Counted from the first letter of the stretch, positions 12,004 to 24,453 are shown. The stretch: 64,000 bases of DNA from Adiantum capillus-veneris (GCA_014529385.2 CM043969.1:22878446-22942445); one strand, 5' to 3'. Numbers and translations are program-made. The notes: generated from the letters alone by a model not told the origin.

Positions 12004-13601
12004 AGTGATGATGACTGTCGGTGGTAGTCATCCAGGAGTCATGCATGTTGATCTTGACATCTCAACAAATAGCCGACAATTTGCATATCTAGTATGCTAT
12101 TTACCCCACCCAATTTAGGATGCTAATTAGCATACCCAACTGCTAGCTTGACGTAGACTCTATGTACTTATTTACAAGCATACCTGAAATAGTAGTTAGC
12201 ATTCCCTTTATGCTAGCTAGAAAGTGTACATGCAAGTTTGATTATCTTACTAGATTTTGGTGTGATTGGATGTCCTTATGTTGGAAGGTTGCACAACCAT
12301 TTGGTAGGTATTCTTTTCTTGTAGGTGGGATCCCTACATCCAATCCCAAAAGAGAACAGTAGGAGTAAAGCATAGAAGGTGATAGTTGTGCTCACAGGGT
12401 AGCTTGAGCATTACAAGGATTTGTTGTAATTCAAGGTGTATACCACAACCAATACACATGTTTGTTCCAAAATTGACTCGTATCTTCCTATACTTCATAA
12501 AATTGGCAAGGGCTAGATTAATGAGAACAATCTAAAAAAATGATCCAGGCTGTGCACAACTTGGACTCCATGTGCATCAGAAGTTCAAGTTGACTTTCAA
12601 ATTTTTTTAGTTTGGATTTTTCAATGTCCATCATACATCAATTGACAAAACAAAGACAAAAAGAGCATGGTAAGTAAATGAGTTGCCTAAGCACATGTAC
12701 CAAACATAAAGTGCAGATATGAAAATTATGGACACTACCAATTGAGAGGTTATGTCCATGTCACTATCAATGGGCTCGTTCTCACTATAGGAAAACCCCA
12801 AAGACTCTATGGTGTCTTTCTGACTTCAAGCTCCATTTTTCATCGTGCATCCACATCATTACTCTACAATAGAGTCTTCAACTCCACTCCAAGTGCTTGC
12901 AACCTCTATCTCATGCCCGTGACAATCGGAGTGACCTTTGTATTTTTTTTCCTTCAAAGCCCTTGCAAATTAAAGGCCCTCTTGCACATTTTTGAGATTC
13001 TATTTATCATATTGTACTTGTGTTTTCAAATAAAGGACAAGCACCTTCATGAGCTGGCATTCCTCTGAACCACAAAATATAGAAGCTTCCATCTCTTGTT
13101 GACTATTTTGATCAGGTAGAGGTGAGTTGGAATCTGGAGATTGCATATTCTCCACTTGTTGACATGGCCCTCATAATAGCCCTTTTCTCAAATATCCTAC
13201 AAGTACTACAATGCAAATTTAGCACAATTGGACCTAATGGCTGCCCCGCTTGCAATTATGATAGGACTGAATTCTTTCACAAACCTTTACAAATACAGAG
13301 GAATTTCCATGCTGGTTGGAACCTTCTGGTATACATTGTAGTGTAGTTTCATCATCAACTCATGCATGTGGGTGTGGATGGTTTTGCACTTGATGCGGCA
13401 CTAGCTGGGATCCTTTGTTTGTTTTAATATTGAACCATTTAGCATCAGTCACCTACTCCCACTTCACCATTTTGGGATTTAAACCCTCCATGGAAAGTCC
13501 ATTGTTTTCTAGCATAATAAATATGTTGATTAGCGCATTGAATTAGCTAGCTAGCACACTAAGTATGATACTAAACCTTTTGTGCTTATTAACGTACTAA
13601 G
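12004..13601. other. Unassigned stretch
   Basis: No protein motif, repeat pair or RNA gene was recognised on either strand. The left part probably includes the remainder of the copia copy 2 LTR. The longest open frames (for example 12,742-13,068) are leucine/phenylalanine-rich and lack recognisable domains. Confidence 0.5.
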
Positions 13602-15131
13602 TGTTACATTTAATGGCCTAGTAACTTGTGTGTAGCGGAAAATAGCATAAACATAGTGAGCATTTCATTAGATTAGATTCCTAATGAGCATAGCAAGAGT
13701 GCTTGGATGGAGAGAGCAACAAAAAGCATAACATCTAGTTAGATAGGCATGAACAATACTCCAAAAGAGAGAGAAACTGAGCAATTGATAACAGTTGAGG
13801 ATTGGATTTATCTAGAGCCGGTCCCCCCTCCAAAACGCTTTGTATTATAGGTTTCCCCCATCAAGGGAGACACTTTACAATACAATCCTTTGTGTTCCTT
13901 CAATAACTAGCTAGTGCAATGAAGATGGAAGCTTCAAGAAATAAGAAAACACTTTCAAACACAACATCAATTTCCTCAGAGTCTCAGACCGAAGACCTCA
14001 CACACCTTCGCAGATGGTGAGAGCTAGCGGGGTATGAGAGTAGATTGAGAGGAAGAAGAAGTATTCTTACGAGAGAAGTATATCTCCTCTCATACTCACT
14101 CATAATAAATTAGCATAGCTTAGTAATTAGCATGGTAGAGGAGATGAGCATGCATTGAAGCTTGGCTCTTGGTTGGATTTGCATCACAAAGCCAAGAGTT
14201 GTTGGTGTAGGCCTCCCTTCTCACAAGCTTGGAATAGATGATGAGCTTTCTATTAAATCTTGGAAAGGAGAGAGTGTCTTCTTGCTTCACATAGGAGATT
14301 GTGTGAGTGTGTGTGTGTGAGAGTGATAATGCCTTGCCAAAATCAGCCCCCTCTCTCTCTTGGTTGACCCCTCTTGCAATTTACTCCTGTTGGCACCCCA
14401 TTGGACCCTGCAAAGCTTAGCCAGCGATAATATAGAAGCATAAGTGATAACCTTGTGACATGTGTCCCCCTTTCACCTTTTGTGAGACCTTTAGGTAATT
14501 AAATAATGCAATTAAACTCTCATTGGACCCCTTTGTCTTCTGACCAATAGGAATCAGGAAAGCCATTGGGCTGTTGAATGCTCATTGACCGCTTGGGAGA
14601 CTGTCCAATAGTCTTCTAGAGAGCTTAATTTCTATTGGTTCTTTTATCAAGTGTTTTAAAATGAATTAAACTAAATGTACTCTAGCCTAATTCTCATTGG
14701 TCCACCTCTATGGTCATCCAATAGGAATTGAATGCATCTTGGGGGCAACTAGCCTAGGGAGCTGACATGTGTCCCCTATTCTCTTTGTGTAAAGGGAGCC
14801 TGTTGAGTGTGTGTGTGTGTGTGTTTTCCCTCAAGCATCCAATTTTACCTAGGGTTGGACCATTGGACACAAGATTTGAATTTTGGAACCTTAGAATTTT
14901 TGAAGTCTTAATGGGCTGAACCTTAGGGTCTTTGGAGCCCATTGTTGCACATTGCTCTTTTGCAGATGGCCCCCCCTTTGGATCCCTGTTTTCCCTCCTT
15001 TGGATCCCTACTGTGGCTGGTTTTCCCTTAACCAATATTCTTGCTTTTCTCCCCTGGTACTTCCCCATATTAAATGATCAGTTTAACATGAGAAAATCGT
15101 TTAGGAGAACTAGATATTAGTTATTATGACA
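13602..15131 (-). repeat. 3' LTR of gypsy element A
   Basis: It begins TGTTACATTTAATGG and ends TTATTATGACA. It aligns through its length with the B LTRs (shared GAGCCGGTCCCCCCTCC block, CATTGGACCC blocks and terminal TATTAG repeats). The interior side continues TTACCTCTCTCTTG, which on the minus strand is a purine-rich tract before TGTCATAA. No matching 5' LTR is present. Confidence 0.75.
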
Positions 15132-15561
15132 TTACCTCTCTCTTGAAATCATAGTCATCCTCGACTATGGGGTAGAGAAGATAAAGCCTATTCATTAGTC
15201 CTTTTCCTAGCGGGTAGAGGATCCCTATCTTATCGTACAACATCGTTCAAGAATGGATGACTAATCCATTTGGTGCTTGAGAGCCTAAGTTGTTGCAAGC
15301 ATGTCTACGCATTAATCATCAATCTTCCATAGTAGAGTGACAAGCTCTACTTGGTGTTTGGAAGAAGTCCTCTTCACAAACTTGATTCTAAGCATGCATA
15401 CTACTCAACATTTGTGCAATAAAGAAAAAGAGAGTCTTATAAGAAAAAAAATTTGTTCATTTTAAACATTTGTATCTTTGCTTACTCTTGGGAAGCATTA
15501 TAAGCATTGACAAGGTTTAGGTTATCCTTTAATTGTATGCCTTGCATCCATCTAGCATCTT
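15132..15561 (-). pseudogene. Gypsy A, 3' internal tail and end of integrase
   Basis: It is collinear with 34,644-35,080 of gypsy B, including the segment encoding ARWMQGIQ near 15,540-15,561, where the MITE interrupts the coding sequence. The rest is the non-coding tail before the LTR. Confidence 0.7.
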
Positions 15562-17356
15562 CATTAGGCAAAATTTGGACTCACAAAGGGGCCCTTTAAC
15601 ACTAGGTTGGTAATGGGACACTTTTATGTCCTGGGACACTTTTATGTCCTGTTAAGTGACTATTTTCCTTGAATTATGTCAAGAGTTTCAAAATGGATTT
15701 TGAGATGCAATCTATCTAGAAAATTGTCTCATGAGCTGAAAAAAACTCGACATTTTTTTGGAATATCAATTCCATCTTTAACCTTGTCCTTGCACAACAT
15801 TTCACAACCTAAACTGTGTGAAAAAATGAGTCCTATTTTTGGCTTTTTTCAACTTTTTGTAACTATTCCACTCTAGAATTCATGTTTGTGAGGTCTATAA
15901 TGCTAGAGAACTATCTTTAGTAGTCCTCAACATGTCCTGATCCTTCCAGGGAGAAATAAATGTTAAAGTTGTAAGTTATGACCAAATTACAAAAATTGTC
16001 AAATCCTGTTTTTTAGCCAATTTTAGCTCTTCTATGATTTTTTTGGTGGATTTCATAATATCCAAATGCAGTTTTGATTTTCTATGTCGCATATTGTAAC
16101 ATAAAGCTAATATTCCTTGAGTTTTGGGGCACCTAATACCCTATTTTTCATAGTAGACAACGATGGTTGATTTTTTCAATTATAGAAGAAAACGAAACAT
16201 TCTAGTATATCAAGTATAGCTTTTTCAATATTGTTAGTTTCTTGTGACAACTACATGCATTTTGTAGGTAGTAACCATATCTACTCATAAGGATCAAATT
16301 TGGCTAGATATTGAATAGTTTCTATAGGATTCTACAACTCATAATGTTGAACTCAGTTTTTTCATGTTTGCTGTATTTAGCACTTCATCTTTGTCCCCAA
16401 GATGCCCCTTGGTAAGAGATGTATTATTCTTTTGACATGCTCCCTGGCTCCTTATGAACCTAAAGGACAATAGGGAACTAAGAAAACATGCATAGATTAT
16501 TTGTATTGAGCGTGGCTATAGAAACTTTGATGATAGGTTTGCAGAATGGTAAAAATTCAACTTTTTTGTACCTATTTCTTTTGGCAAAACAAAAAATAGT
16601 GAGTGAGAAGCAATCTTATGTTCAGATCACCAACCCATTGAAGTTAACTAGGGAATTTATCTCAAGTCCTAAAAAAATACTTAATCTTATTTTTATGCAA
16701 AAAAACGTAAGAAATGATTGTTTTGATGAAAATGTACTGGTCCATCAACTTTGGAGGCTTGGTGTGACCAAAAGATGAGAAATTTTACAAGTTTCTTATT
16801 TTTTCCATGTGTAGTAGGCCTTGAACTATAACCTCATGAAAAGATTTTACAAAATGAGTGGATCTACTATGGTTTTGGAGGTTTTTTTCAAAACCCTGAA
16901 AGGACACTTTTATTTCCTGTTAGGTTACCAACCTAGTGTTAAGGAGTTTGACTTTAACTCTCTCTACCAAAACGGGTGCATGGATAAATTTTTGCAAATA
17001 AACTCTAAAGTTGGCGGAGGTTTGACAGTTAGAATGTCCTCTTCAAGCTCTATCTACTGATATATAGCACGCCATGAGATTCCTCATATTTTAGAAGATT
17101 CTTTTTTTGATTCACTTAGATTCCAACAGAGTTGTCACATCATAGGTGAATCAAAAAAAGAATCTTCTAAAATATGAGGAATCTCATGGCGTGCTATATA
17201 TCAGTAGATAGAGCTTGAAGAGGACATTCTAACTGTCAAACCTCCGCCAACTTTGGAGTTTAGTTACAAAAATTTATCCATGCGCCAGTTTTGGTAGAGA
17301 GAGGTAAAGTCAAACTCCTTAAAGGGCCCCTTTGTGAGTCCAAATTTTGCCTAATG
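15562..17356. mobile_element. Hairpin MITE (with a nested element) inside gypsy A
   Basis: The ends read CATTAGGCAAAATTTGG at 15,562 and its reverse complement ending at 17,356. The terminal inverted repeat is 38 bases to the TTTAA at 15,599. Removing the nested element at 15,600-16,943 joins this to 16,944-17,115, which is a near-perfect inverted copy of 17,146-17,320 around a 30-base loop. The MITE was therefore one long hairpin of about 450 bases with arms over 200 bases. Comparison with gypsy B places the insertion between GCATCTT and CAAAA of the integrase end. No clear target duplication was resolved. It carries no gene of its own. Confidence 0.8.
15600..16939 (+). mobile_element. 1.34-kb TIR element with TTAA target duplication
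   Basis: It begins CACTAGGTTGGTAA and ends with the exact reverse complement TTACCAACCTAGTG. TTAA lies on both sides (15,596-15,599 and 16,940-16,943), a piggyBac-like signature, although the CACTA start also recalls CACTA elements, which make 3-bp duplications. It contains the repeated GGGACACTTTTATGTCCT near both ends. A 96-codon frame at 16,488-16,778 has no recognised domain. A truncated relative lies inverted at 3,535-4,405. It is probably non-autonomous. Confidence 0.75.
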
Positions 17357-17359
17357 CAA

Positions 17360-17726
17360 AAGGATAGTTCTTAAACTTAATAAGATATTGTCGGCGGATA
17401 ATCTTACCACCTCTCAATACCTTCTCTTCATGTAGGAGGATGGACTAGGGCTGCAATACCTCTTCTTGGTCCTCAATCTTTGGTGGGTCCTCAATAGTTA
17501 TTTCTTGAGGTGGCTCTCCTTTGTAAGGCTTTAGTAGGCTCACATGAAAAGCATTGTGTATGATCCAATGACTGGGAAACTTGAGTTGATAGGCCATCTC
17601 ATTGATTGGTCTAAGAATCCGTAAGGGACCATAGTAACTTTTTGCTAACTTAGCATAGTACTTTTGGTGTCCCGTAGGATTCTTGACCGTCGTGTGCCTT
17701 AATCGAGCCTTGGGAAATTTAAGCAA
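17360..17726 (-). pseudogene. Gypsy A integrase C-terminal region
   Basis: The minus strand encodes FPKARLRHTT, NPTGHQKYYAKLAKSYYGPL, IIHNAFHVSLLKPYKGEPP and EDQEEVLQP, collinear with 35,080-35,455 in gypsy B. This is the region after the integrase core of chromovirus-like gypsy elements. It ends at a stop near 17,445, and the remainder is split by the MITE. Confidence 0.8.
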
Positions 17727-17853
17727 TACCCAATCATTTTCTTTAAAGGCTTGGGCTCTTTTGTGCTTACGAGCAGCAGCCTTTTGCCTTTGCTGTGAGA
17801 TAGAGATAACATCCTTAATCTTTTGGAAAGATTCTTGTAGGTCTCAGCTATAC

Positions 17854-18902
17854 TCATCTGCAGCGAAGATCTTCCCGTACCTTAAGTAGCAGGGGACTTT
17901 TAGATCTTCCCTCAATTACCTCAAAAGGTGCTTTTCCCGTTGAGGTATGTAGAATATTATTGTAGGCATATTTCACTAAGGGTAAGTAGTTCTCCCATTG
18001 CCTTTGATCTACTTCCAATACATAGGATTTTAGTAGATCAAGAATTGTTACGTTAGCTATTTCACTTTGGCCATCTGTTTGCGGGTGATAGGCCGAAGAT
18101 AAGTTTAGCCTTGTCCCTAAATTCTCAAAGAGACCCTTCCAGAAATACCTAGTCATTCTAGGATCTCTATCCGACACTATGGACATTGGCAAGCCATGGT
18201 ACTTGAATATTTGTGATATGAAGAGGGTTGCCATTTGATGGGCTTTGATAGTCTTTTTGACAGGTATAAAATGAGCTTGTTTATTGAACCTGTCTACTAT
18301 CATCCATATTCCCGTACTCCCATGGATAGACTTAGGCAATCCATGGATATGCTCTCCCATGGTGAATTAGGGATTGGAAAAGGTTGAAGCAATCCAAGTT
18401 GCTTCCCTCTATAAAACTTCGTCTTTTGGCATACCACACATTTAGAAACATACTCTTGTTTAGAAACATACTCTTGTATGTTTGCTTTCATGGCAGGCCA
18501 ATAGAAATATGTTTCAATCCCTTTTAAGGTAGACTGAATCCCTCTATGCCCCGCATAAGGAGGATCATGAGATTCATACATTACTTTCTCACGTAGTGAG
18601 TTAGTAATGCATACTCTATTGCCATAGAGAAGATAACCATCTTGTAAAGTAAGTGGTTCCTCTTTCTTTCCTAGTGCAAGGGCTGAAATCACATCTCTAA
18701 AAGAGGGATCAATAGTGTACTCATCTATCATAGAAGATAGATCATTGTGAGTTGCTATGGAGATCGCATTCACTCTCGGCTGTCTTGAGAGTGCATCGGC
18801 TACTTGATTATGCTTGCCAGCAATGTGAGCAATATGAAAATGAAATTGCAAAATGAAATTTGCCGACCTCATTTGTTTGTCGCAAAGCTTTTTTTGCGTC
18901 AT
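17854..18902 (-). pseudogene. Gypsy A RNase H end and integrase
   Basis: In two overlapping minus frames it encodes the RNase H tail (NQVADALSRQ), the integrase HHCC zinc finger (HDPPYAGHRG ... CVVCQ), and the catalytic core with IVDRFNKQAHFIPV, SDRDPRM and YHPQTDGQSEIAN. A frame change near 18,330 replaces the segment around the first catalytic Asp. An 18-bp tandem duplication (18,441-18,476) repeats the residues QEYVSK just before the CVVCQ of the zinc finger. The DNA-integration enzyme would act in the nucleus, but this copy is inactive. Confidence 0.8.
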
Positions 18903-19121
18903 GAAGTACTTATGGCTTTGGTGATCTGTCCGCAGAATGAAAGGGGTCCCAAGTAAATAGTCCTTCCATGAGTCTAAGGCATGTAGAACTGCGAGCAGTT
19001 ACTTTTCATATGTGCTTAGAGCTTTCTCAACAAGGTCGAGCCTTCGACTTTATTAGGCTATGCGTGCCATTCTTGGAGCAAAATAGCTCCAAGGCAATCA
19101 CCACAAGCGTCACATTGGACC

Positions 19122-19715
19122 TCAAATGTCTTTGAGAGATCCGGTAGTGTAAGCACAGCTTGAGAGATAAGCTTTTTGAAAGCATTGTTCTCCTTGGTAG
19201 ACCATGTACACAACTTTTTTCTTTGTTAGGTGATGTAATGGTACCGCGATTAGTGAGAACTTTTCTATGAAGCGTCTATAGTATACACACATACCTATAA
19301 AGATTCTTAGTTCATGAAGATTCATTGGTTTAGGCCATCCTTTTACTACCTCTAGCTTTGATGGATCCATTTGGATACCATCTTGAGAGATAATATGACC
19401 TAAATACTGAATCTCTTGTAAGAAAAGCTCACTTTTCTTTCGATTAACATAAAGTTTATTCTCTTGTAAGACTTGAAATATTACCTGGAGGTGTTGCTTG
19501 TGTTTGTCTAATGAATTAGAGTAGACGATAATATCATCAAAGAACACTCTAGTAAAGGTTCGATAAGGCCTGAATAGCTTCTCCATCAAGCGGTTGAATG
19601 TGGGTGGTGCATTGGTCAAGCCAAAAGGCATGACAATGTATTCATAAAGACCAAACGTAGTGCAAAATGTGGTCTTTACAATGTCTTGATCAACTATCCT
19701 TATTTGATGGTAGCA
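19122..19715 (-). pseudogene. Gypsy A reverse transcriptase, N-terminally truncated
   Basis: The minus strand encodes YHQIRIVDQDIVKTTF, VMPFGLTNAPPTFNRLMEKL, RVFFDDIIVYS (the FFDD active site) and LGHIISQDGIQMDPSKLEVV. It matches gypsy B closely until about 19,715, where homology stops inside the palm domain and GC-rich unrelated sequence begins. Fingers, protease and gag are therefore missing. The open frame running on to 19,880 is chance extension into other DNA. Confidence 0.85.
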
Positions 19716-19877
19716 AAGCAAACCCCGAACCCCGACGGCCTCTAAAACGTCGGGGGCCGAATGGCTCTCCTCGAGACTGTCACAATAAAGCGAACAGGGG
19801 GCACCACCTAGCTTTGAGCGGCTAGGACGCAGACCACGATGATATGAACACCACAAACTTACACACACACACACACA

Positions 19878-19971
<94 letters not shown>

Positions 19972-20083
19972 GATGAAAAAACCCTCTAGGGTGTGAGGGA
20001 GAATTATTTCTACAGTATTTACAATGACCTTCCTTCCAGCAAGGCGGCACACCGTGGTGATAGAGAGATAGGGAGAAAAGATG
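19716..20083. repeat. GC-rich stretch with hairpin and long CA/GA microsatellite
   Basis: It contains a CCCCGACG ... CGTCGGGG stem (19,730-19,755), a CA run at 19,861-19,880 and an uninterrupted GA run at 19,882-19,967. It probably belongs to another element's end, but no partner copy was found in the window. Confidence 0.6.
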
Positions 20084-20996
20084 TGTTTGGCGGAAGAGGC
20101 AACAGGCGGCCGTGGCCAGAAGGACCATAATTTCCTGAGAAACCATTGTAAAATTCTTTTTTAAAGAAGCATCTCTAAGCCGGGAAATTGTCAAGGATGT
20201 ATGATTATTCTTTTGGGAGCAATTGTATATTAGAGAGCCAGTTTTAAGATTAGGGGCTTATGGCCGGACAAGCCATTTTTGCAAAGACCTAATCTATAAA
20301 TGTCATTTTTTGTAAGTTTTGGATAATCTTTTTGGAGGAAAAACTGAGAAGACAGTGTACGAATGAGAGCTCCTTCTTGTTCAAACTTGTAATCTTTGCC
20401 ATTCCTGCTACGGTAATCCAAATTCAGTTTTGTTTCTTGCATTGTGTTCCTCTTACTCTGCTCTTCCATTCAAGTGTAAGCATTCAAGATTCGGTGAAGG
20501 TTTCAGACGTATCTGTCTAGGCCTTAAATCGTTGTTTTGAGTGTTTATATGCGTATTTTATGTTGTTTTGACCCGAGGAGAGGCTTTAGGGACCTAAAAA
20601 CGACCCTTTAGGATCATTCGTTTACTGTTTTTGTGTACTGTGGGACGAACAATCGCGATCGTTGTGCCTCTCCAGAATCCTATGACAGTGATAGGATATG
20701 TTCCTGATAGTCCCCTGTGGCTTTCCTTCAAGTTTTGTGCGATTCCGATATGATTTGCATGGTGAACGGGCGTGATGACTGTTGAGCTGTGTAGAAGGAC
20801 ATAGGTAGATTACTTGGCTTTAGTGCGATTGATTTGCTTGTAGAGTCAGTAGTTGCATCTCTTCGAGTTCACTTCATTAGGATTGACACCCTAGTGAGTT
20901 TCCATGCCTCATCCGAGTCGCTACCCCTGTATCGATAATTTTATGTTGATGCTTGAGAGCTATACTATGGACGTCCGTCGCGGCGACCAGCAAACA
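20084..20996 (+). repeat. 913-bp LTR, inverted partner of 57,679-58,591
   Basis: It begins TGTTTGGCGGAAGAGG and ends CGACCAGCAAACA. It is the same length (913 bp) as the family-X LTR at 57,679-58,591 on the minus strand, with scattered differences. It contains ATCGCGATCG at 20,652. It is preceded by AGATG and followed by ATCTTG rather than a repeat of AGATG, so it is not a clean solo LTR. No primer site follows it. Confidence 0.85.
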
Positions 20997-22587
20997 ATCT
21001 TGAAGCATTGCAAAGGTATGCAATTCACTTCTTTGACATCAGTCGAGACGAGTGCGGTGGGGTTCTCAAGTTTTTTTTGAAGCTCGACGAGTGCGAGGTC
21101 CTGAAGAACAAGAAGTTGGAGAGAGTCATCATTACCCTCATGAACAGAGCTCTGGTTCCATCAATAACGAAAGAGGATCCAAGATACTTCAATGTGCAAT
21201 CAGAAAACAACATTCTATCTCTAGGATCATTTTAGGTATACTTTGTTCAATCTCTGATAACAAAAATATTGATTATTTGGTTGTTGATTTTGTGTTTTCA
21301 TTTTTCACTGCAGGTTGATGAGGAAAATTTTGAAATCCTCGATTGGGTTTTTAGTCAAACCCAAATTCCTTCTATCATCAGTGAACAAAGAAACGGAGCC
21401 ATTCTTTCAGTGGAAGGATTTGGCGACTACACAGTGGAATGGAACATGGCAGGTGACTTAAAGACTCTTAAGTGTATGTACAACATAACACACGGAGCAG
21501 ATGTGGCAAATCCATGCTTATATTGCATGGCTGATGCACAATCACTTGAGAGTGTGCAATGGATTAGAGCTCCCAACAGACATCTTCAAGATAAAACTTT
21601 TAAACTAGTGCTTGATATTCCTCTGAGTAGATTTCACGTCTGTACACTTCATACACTCTGTCGAATAATTGAAAAGGGGGTTCATTTGTACATATGTTTT
21701 GCATGGACATTAAAGCCAGAGAGTGAGTCGAAAAGAGTGATCAAAGCATTAGAGGGAGTTGTCTCAGACATTGGTTTGAATGGAGGTAATGTCAAAATTG
21801 AAGAGGACCCTAAGATGTCTCAAAGTCAGTACAAGGTACCGAGGAAAGCATCGATAGGCAGAGTGAAGGCAAGAAGGTTTCTTGGGTTTAGCCTCAAAGA
21901 TTCAGATAGAGAAGAAAGGAGAATCCTGTTCAACAAATGGAAACAGCTACATAAAGTAGTTAAAGACAATGCTGGTGGTGGGGCAATCCAGAATCACAAA
22001 GCGAACGTGTGGAAATCACTAGATAAAATTTTTCACTACCTTGAGCAACATTCTGGGGACCAAAGTAAGCTCACATCATTTCAAGCAGCCTTGCTGGATT
22101 GGAAAAAGGCTTACCTTACAGGGTGGGGTGGGCAACATATCACACATTACATGGTAAGTTGGCATTCTACGTATACAAAACAAAATTTTAAATTGTACTC
22201 AACTGACCATTTTGTTTTATTTCAATGCAGCACATACTGTTCAACCATGGTCCATATTTTGCCAAGACATACGGCTCACTATCAATATGGTCCACACAAG
22301 GCATGGAAAAAACCCACTACATGGCAAGAACAGGTTATTTTAAGCACACTCGGCATGGGGGAGGAAAAGAAAAGGCCAATAGACTATTAGAGTTACACCA
22401 ATGGACTTATAGATGACTAATTCATAGAGCAAGGCAGAAGGAACTTCTTAAGAGTTCAGAAATTACACGGTCTTTACAACACATCCGCAAAGAGAAGAAA
22501 CAGATGGCTTGGGGAGCTTCAAATGCGGCGGAGTGCCATGCGAGGTGGCGCCCGTCACGAGTCAGGAGCGGGAGAAGATGGACTTGA
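20997..22587 (+). pseudogene. Transposase-like gene, 5' truncated, two short introns
   Basis: Exons are inferred as 20,997-21,235, 21,314-22,153 and 22,231-22,416, with GT-AG introns of 78 and 77 bp that join coding frames exactly. An in-frame TAG ends exon 1, and a TGA at 22,414-22,416 is followed by 56 further open basic codons to 22,587. Exon 2 has YTVEWNMAGDLKTLKCM, a CLYC zinc-binding pair, and the His/Cys-rich RFHVCTLHTLCRI. Exon 3 has WSTQGMEKTHYMARTGYF. The GD and QGMEK motifs resemble the second Asp and the Glu of poorly classified DDE-type transposases found in large eukaryotic elements. This is pattern recognition, not an alignment. The first Asp would lie upstream of the LTR junction at 20,996, which truncates the gene. 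Confidence 0.6.
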
Positions 22588-24377
22588 GCCCGTCATTTTT
22601 ATCCTCTTCGATGCACCTCCTTCCTCCTCACTTTGTACCTCTTTGATGTGCAAGCTCTGTAAACGAGCTCGTTCCTCTGTTGATGGAAGCATCCCTACGG
22701 GCATCATGCGTCTTCTTTCCCTTAGAAACAGCCGCTTATTGTATGGATCTAAGCTTTCCGGGTCTTCAACCCCTACAGCTAGAGCCTGAGCTGTGTAGGA
22801 CATGAAATATGGGGCTCTTAGTGCCTGGCAACCATACCCAATGCCAAATACATGTAGAGCAAACTGTTTTTCAGTCAAAATTACTCTTTCTGCATTTAGT
22901 GGGAGGGGGTGCCCACCACACAATCTTGTAATAGCTTTCATTGCAAACAGAGGGAACTTTGCATTGTCATCAGAATATTCCTTGTGGTATATTATGATCT
23001 ACATAATAATTGCAATCAATTTATTAGCCGTAAGTGAGATGAGTAGAATTGTCAATTACTGAATTGTTTCTACAAACCTTTTTGTGGTTGAAATGCCCGA
23101 TGTAGTGAGACAACGTTGCATCCTTGCCTTGGACTCCAGTGACAAGCCCTTGGCGTGAGCCTCCTGCTCTTCTAAGGAAACTATCGTCATACACTAGCAC
23201 CTGGCAGTAAAAAAAAAAATTCATGATATTTTATCACTCGTCCATCTCTAATACTATCTGAATGCTCGACAAAAGTTACCATCTGATTCTCGTCCATTTC
23301 CAGCATCGACCTCCCCCATAAGTGAATAGACTGACTATTCATTACATGATCTTCGGGTGCCACATGTCTACCCATGTTTTCCAAGCTGATTTGTTTTGTT
23401 GTCAATTCAAAATGCTCATCTGTTGACAAATCGGCCTCTCCAGACTTCGCCTCATTGAACGTATCTTGAATCAGTTGCGACCCTCAAGTGAACTGTGAGT
23501 CGCGGATAGCTGTGTCAGCAATAAGATATTGGTCCACTGCATCATCGTCCACAAACCCCATGTCTGCCTCACAAAAATTTGCAATTGCTGCTAGGCAATA
23601 GTCCTCTCATATATTGATCTCATGCATGATATCTGTGAGCAGAATATAGTGGGTGTCGCCTGCCATGGCAAAGTTGGGAGCACAATTGAGAGGCAAAGTC
23701 GCTTCCATACTTGGGCTTTCTTGCCTGCACCCTATTGCTGCATCCGCAAGAGAAACAAGAGTTAAGCCCGCATCAAAGGTTTCCTTCATTACCTCTTTCC
23801 GCTCTTCTTCTGGATTGAATTGCACCTCCACATCCTCTACCTCTTCCTCCGGCGCCAATGGACAACTACCGAAAGTTGTTGACTGCGAAGTCTCTGACTC
23901 GCCATCCATCTGCAAGTATAAGTAACAGACAAACCCATGGTAGAATTCCAATAAGCGACATTTTTTTAAGTGCTTCATACACCTGTCTTGTACAAGCAGT
24001 GCATTGGAGGGACACTTTTCAAGATAGCGATTCAGTCTCCTTGAAGTACTCTTGTCAGGGCCAAGGTCGGCAGGGTGCACATATCTCATGCCATCAACTG
24101 TCATAGAATTGTCACAAGTGACTGCCTCATACTGTTGCAAATGGTTTTGTAGGTACTCAAAGGAGCAATCTACAATCCTTTGTATAGAAAACTCTGCATT
24201 GAACATTCCTGATAGTTCTGGTGCACGGTGATGAGCTCGGGCGTTATATAAGAATGTGAATAGTTTTTCTTCACATGTATCCTCGCTCACGTCTGTCTCC
24301 AGGACTATGATCCCCATGACTAAAAGAAAAAGCAAGCCAAAACTATTTGGTGTCATAACAAAGCGAATGTTGGGCAT
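22555..24377 (-). pseudogene. Unrecognised three-exon gene of the H3/Ulp1 locus
   Basis: Inferred exons on the minus strand are 24,377-23,280, 23,200-23,078 and 22,998-22,555. The 79-bp GT-AG introns each preserve frame and give about 553 codons. In-frame stops at 23,607-23,609 and 23,484-23,486 break it. The N-terminus has a hydrophobic run (FGLLFLLVMGIIVL). The middle is acidic (EEEVEDVEVQFNPEEERKE). Exons 2-3 have RQGLVTGVQGKDATLSHYIG and CGGHPLPLNAERVILTEKQF, ending in a basic/serine-rich tail. No family was recognised. Its 3' end overlaps the convergent transposase-like frame by about 30 bases. It probably belongs to the same mobile unit. Confidence 0.55.
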
Positions 24378-24453
24378 CGAGTACCCCTCAATGTCCTATT
24401 TTGCCTGGTTCATCCCCATGCGCTCATGTCATAAGAGGTGACATTAGTTGAGT

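Noticed and set aside
19716-19880. Extra N-terminal residues on the gypsy A reverse transcriptase
   Set aside because: Homology to gypsy B stops at about 19,715; beyond that the frame runs through unrelated GC-rich DNA and a CA repeat.
21236-21313. Coding continuation before exon 2 (IIWLLILCFHFSLQ)
   Set aside because: It has a clean GT...GCAG intron with T-rich composition and the size typical of the locus; the open frame is chance.
20997-22587. KDZ/Zisupton-type transposase
   Set aside because: The Ulp1 partner suggested it, but the motif set (GD, CLYC, QGMEK) does not match the KDZ pattern as I know it, so the superfamily was left open.
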